From NCBI GenBank assembly GCA_913054425.1, contig CAJXJG010000093.1, forward strand, positions 1 through 6,988: a stretch of DNA of 6,988 nt, given 5' to 3'. Source of the stretch: an uncultured Fidelibacterota bacterium (GTDB lineage Bacteria; Fidelibacterota; Marinisomatia; Marinisomatales; UBA8229). Below the pieces are notes generated by a model. That model saw nothing but the letters and a program-made list of their open reading frames with translations. It searched no databases and was not told the origin of the DNA. Shown here one piece after another: positions 5,716 through 6,988 of this stretch (within the stretch, counting starts at the first letter, position 1; each line of letters opens with the position of its first letter). The translations under genes were made by a program, and so were the position numbers.

Positions 5716-5886
5716 TTTTAAGAAGATTTCGATAAGTCTTTTAGACTATTACACACTTTTTAATTTTTAATTAATAATTCTGCAGAAAAAATCTTTTTAA
5801 AGAAGTAATCAAATCCTAGCCTACATAAAGGTTCCAATTAACCGGTTTCCCTCTTTGGAAAATCCAAAACTACTCTGAGCACATGT

Positions 5887-6864
5887 TCATTTATCAGATA
5901 ATAAATGTTGTCCCATGAATTCTCTGGCAAATTGAAAAGCTTTTTTTCTTGCTGCTGGATTTCCTCCATAATTGACCCCCCGCTCTGCACAAAATGACAA
6001 CCCGATTTTTTGTAAAAAAGGGGTGGTCATTGGAAAATTAAAAAAATTCATAACTACCGCTCCATCAGCTCTCATTTTCAACCGGCAATCAGTAAAACTG
6101 TATCCATTCTCAATAAAAATCAGTGAACCCTCCCTGTCAAATGAATGATGGGAATTTTCATACACCGTTAATCCAATGTTAACTCCTTCACCTTGAAGAT
6201 CGGGAACCAATTCTTTACAGGCATCAGCTGGTGTCCAGTTATCAAGTTCTCCAATGAGAATATGAATAGGTGAATTTGTAAACTCAAGGAGTGCAGGCTT
6301 TATGAAGCAGGGGGGATAAAATGCAAGATGGGCTGTAAATTTAAGTTCCTGGTTAATGGCATTTTTTAGTGGAAGCCATGATGAAAATAATGTAACGGCA
6401 CCTCCAAGGCTCCATCCGGTGATTGCAACTTTATCCGCATCTATTTGAGGATATTGACTGAGAACTTCAAATGCACGGTAACTGTCCAAAACCATCATAG
6501 CAGTTGTAACCGAGATTTGAGAACCTACGGTAGAAGAAATACCCCTGCTTTTAAAGCTGTTAAGCTCAAAGGTTGCTATCCCCATTTCCCTGTACATCTC
6601 CAAATATTCAAAATGTTGCTCACCCCAACCAAGGCTGCCTGCAACACCTATAACAAGCGGATATTTGACAGTGACATCCCAGGATGTGTTTTCAGGCAAT
6701 TTTAGAATCCCAAACACCTCTTGTACATCCTGATTATCTAAATCGGTGATAACATCTTTAAAGGAAAACGGATTAGCGCTGGAAAACACAATTTTACCAT
6801 GGTGAATATTTTGAGCTATTAGACCTGCAGTTAAATATATTATAGCTGCTAATTTGATTTTCAT
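5887..6864 (-). CDS. Exported dienelactone-hydrolase-like alpha/beta hydrolase (serine nucleophile)
   Basis: This 325-residue protein has a signal peptide (MKIKLAAIIYLTAGLIA, with Q18 as likely mature start). Its alpha/beta-hydrolase fold resembles the dienelactone hydrolase family. The nucleophile elbow is GWSLGG (150-155), with Ser152 where classical dienelactone hydrolases use Cys. The expected acid is Asp208 in GELDNWTP (205-212), and the expected base is His240 in SHHSFD (238-243). An oxyanion-region VAGSLGWGE stretch lies at 74-82. Cys186 (YPPC) and Cys216 (after WTPADA) sit where I recall paired cysteines in related exported members and may form a disulphide. The substrate is unknown; ester or lactone hydrolysis in the periplasm or outside the cell is the family expectation. 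It is a single gene convergent to the MORN-variant gene, with its start at 6864 preceded by a weak AAAGAA-type ribosome site. The family call is firm, the reaction is not. Confidence 0.82.
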   Translation of the reverse strand: MKIKLAAIIYLTAGLIAQNIHHGKIVFSSANPFSFKDVITDLDNQDVQEVFGILKLPENTSWDVTVKYPLVIGVAGSLGWGEQHFEYLEMYREMGIATFELNSFKSRGISSTVGSQISVTTAMMVLDSYRAFEVLSQYPQIDADKVAITGWSLGGAVTLFSSWLPLKNAINQELKFTAHLAFYPPCFIKPALLEFTNSPIHILIGELDNWTPADACKELVPDLQGEGVNIGLTVYENSHHSFDREGSLIFIENGYSFTDCRLKMRADGAVVMNFFNFPMTTPFLQKIGLSFCAERGVNYGGNPAARKKAFQFAREFMGQHLLSDK

Positions 6865-6876
6865 TTTTACTATTCT

Positions 6877-6888
6877 TTCAATATTGAA
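6877..6888. promoter_or_regulatory. 12-bp perfect palindrome in the hydrolase leader
   Basis: TTCAATATTGAA is fully symmetrical and lies 12 bases upstream of the hydrolase start codon, abutting its weak ribosome-binding purines. It could be an operator or could mask initiation. A 12-bp AT-rich palindrome is not rare by chance. Confidence 0.22.
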
Positions 6889-6912
6889 TTTCTTTTAAAC
6901 ACTTTGTATTGG

Positions 6913-6947
6913 TGTATAATTTAATTCTAGATATTGCATCTGGTAAA
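6913..6947 (-). promoter_or_regulatory. Possible promoter of the hydrolase gene
   Basis: Read on the minus strand, TTTACC (6947-6942) and TTAAAT (6924-6919) are separated by 17 bases. Each matches the sigma-70 consensus at 4 of 6 positions. A second -10-like TATACA follows at 6918-6913. Promoter consensus in this phylum may differ, so this is only a candidate. Confidence 0.22.
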
Positions 6948-6988
6948 AGAAAAATAAAAAAATCTATAATTTTTAGGGGGATAGCTAT

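Noticed and set aside
5735..5747. AGTC/GACT mini-hairpin as a terminator
   Set aside because: A 4-bp stem with no adjacent T-tract is too weak to support the call.
6445..6705. Plus-strand 86-codon frame opposite the hydrolase
   Set aside because: It lies entirely antisense to a clearly recognisable hydrolase, including its catalytic motif region.

Overview
The window is AT-rich bacterial DNA from the Fibrobacteres-Chlorobi-Bacteroidetes (FCB) side of the tree. My best guess is a Candidatus Marinimicrobia (SAR406)-like lineage. The main reason is the C-terminal type IX secretion sorting domain of the first gene. Its YPNPFNP opening and its PVSAGIYLY, QTKKM and LLK closing pattern are, from memory, very typical of that group. 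Three further genes encode exported proteins whose predicted mature forms begin with glutamine, a habit of FCB bacteria. The taxonomy is an inference from protein style, not a database result.

Layout: (1) Bases 3-461 are the 3' end of a type IX secreted protein whose start lies outside the window. A small palindromic dispersed-repeat-like element sits inside its reading frame. (2) Bases 462-848 hold no gene: a stem-loop, a strong rho-independent terminator, a second stem-loop, and a pair of abutting TGAT/ATCA palindromes just before the next gene. (3) Bases 849-1940 encode an AlkB-family membrane di-iron hydroxylase with all its histidine motifs intact. It is followed 60 bp later by a DUF481-type outer-membrane beta-barrel protein (2001-2762), possibly in the same transcript. 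(4) After 230 bp of AT-rich spacer comes a giant secreted MORN-variant (YwqK-like) repeat protein (2993-5641). It has a three-level repeat architecture, including a 729-bp direct duplication that appears perfect at the nucleotide level. (5) Convergent to it, on the minus strand (5887-6864), is an exported dienelactone-hydrolase-like serine hydrolase, with its promoter region at the right edge.

The alkB and DUF481 genes could work together: an inner-membrane terminal hydroxylase for alkyl chains plus an outer-membrane protein. No rubredoxin or rubredoxin reductase is present, so electron supply must be encoded elsewhere. The MORN-variant gene and the hydrolase have no visible functional link to them. 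The most noteworthy item is the recent large duplication inside the MORN-variant gene. I see no CRISPR array, tRNA, rRNA, transposase or defence system, and no convincing evidence of a wholly new multi-gene system.
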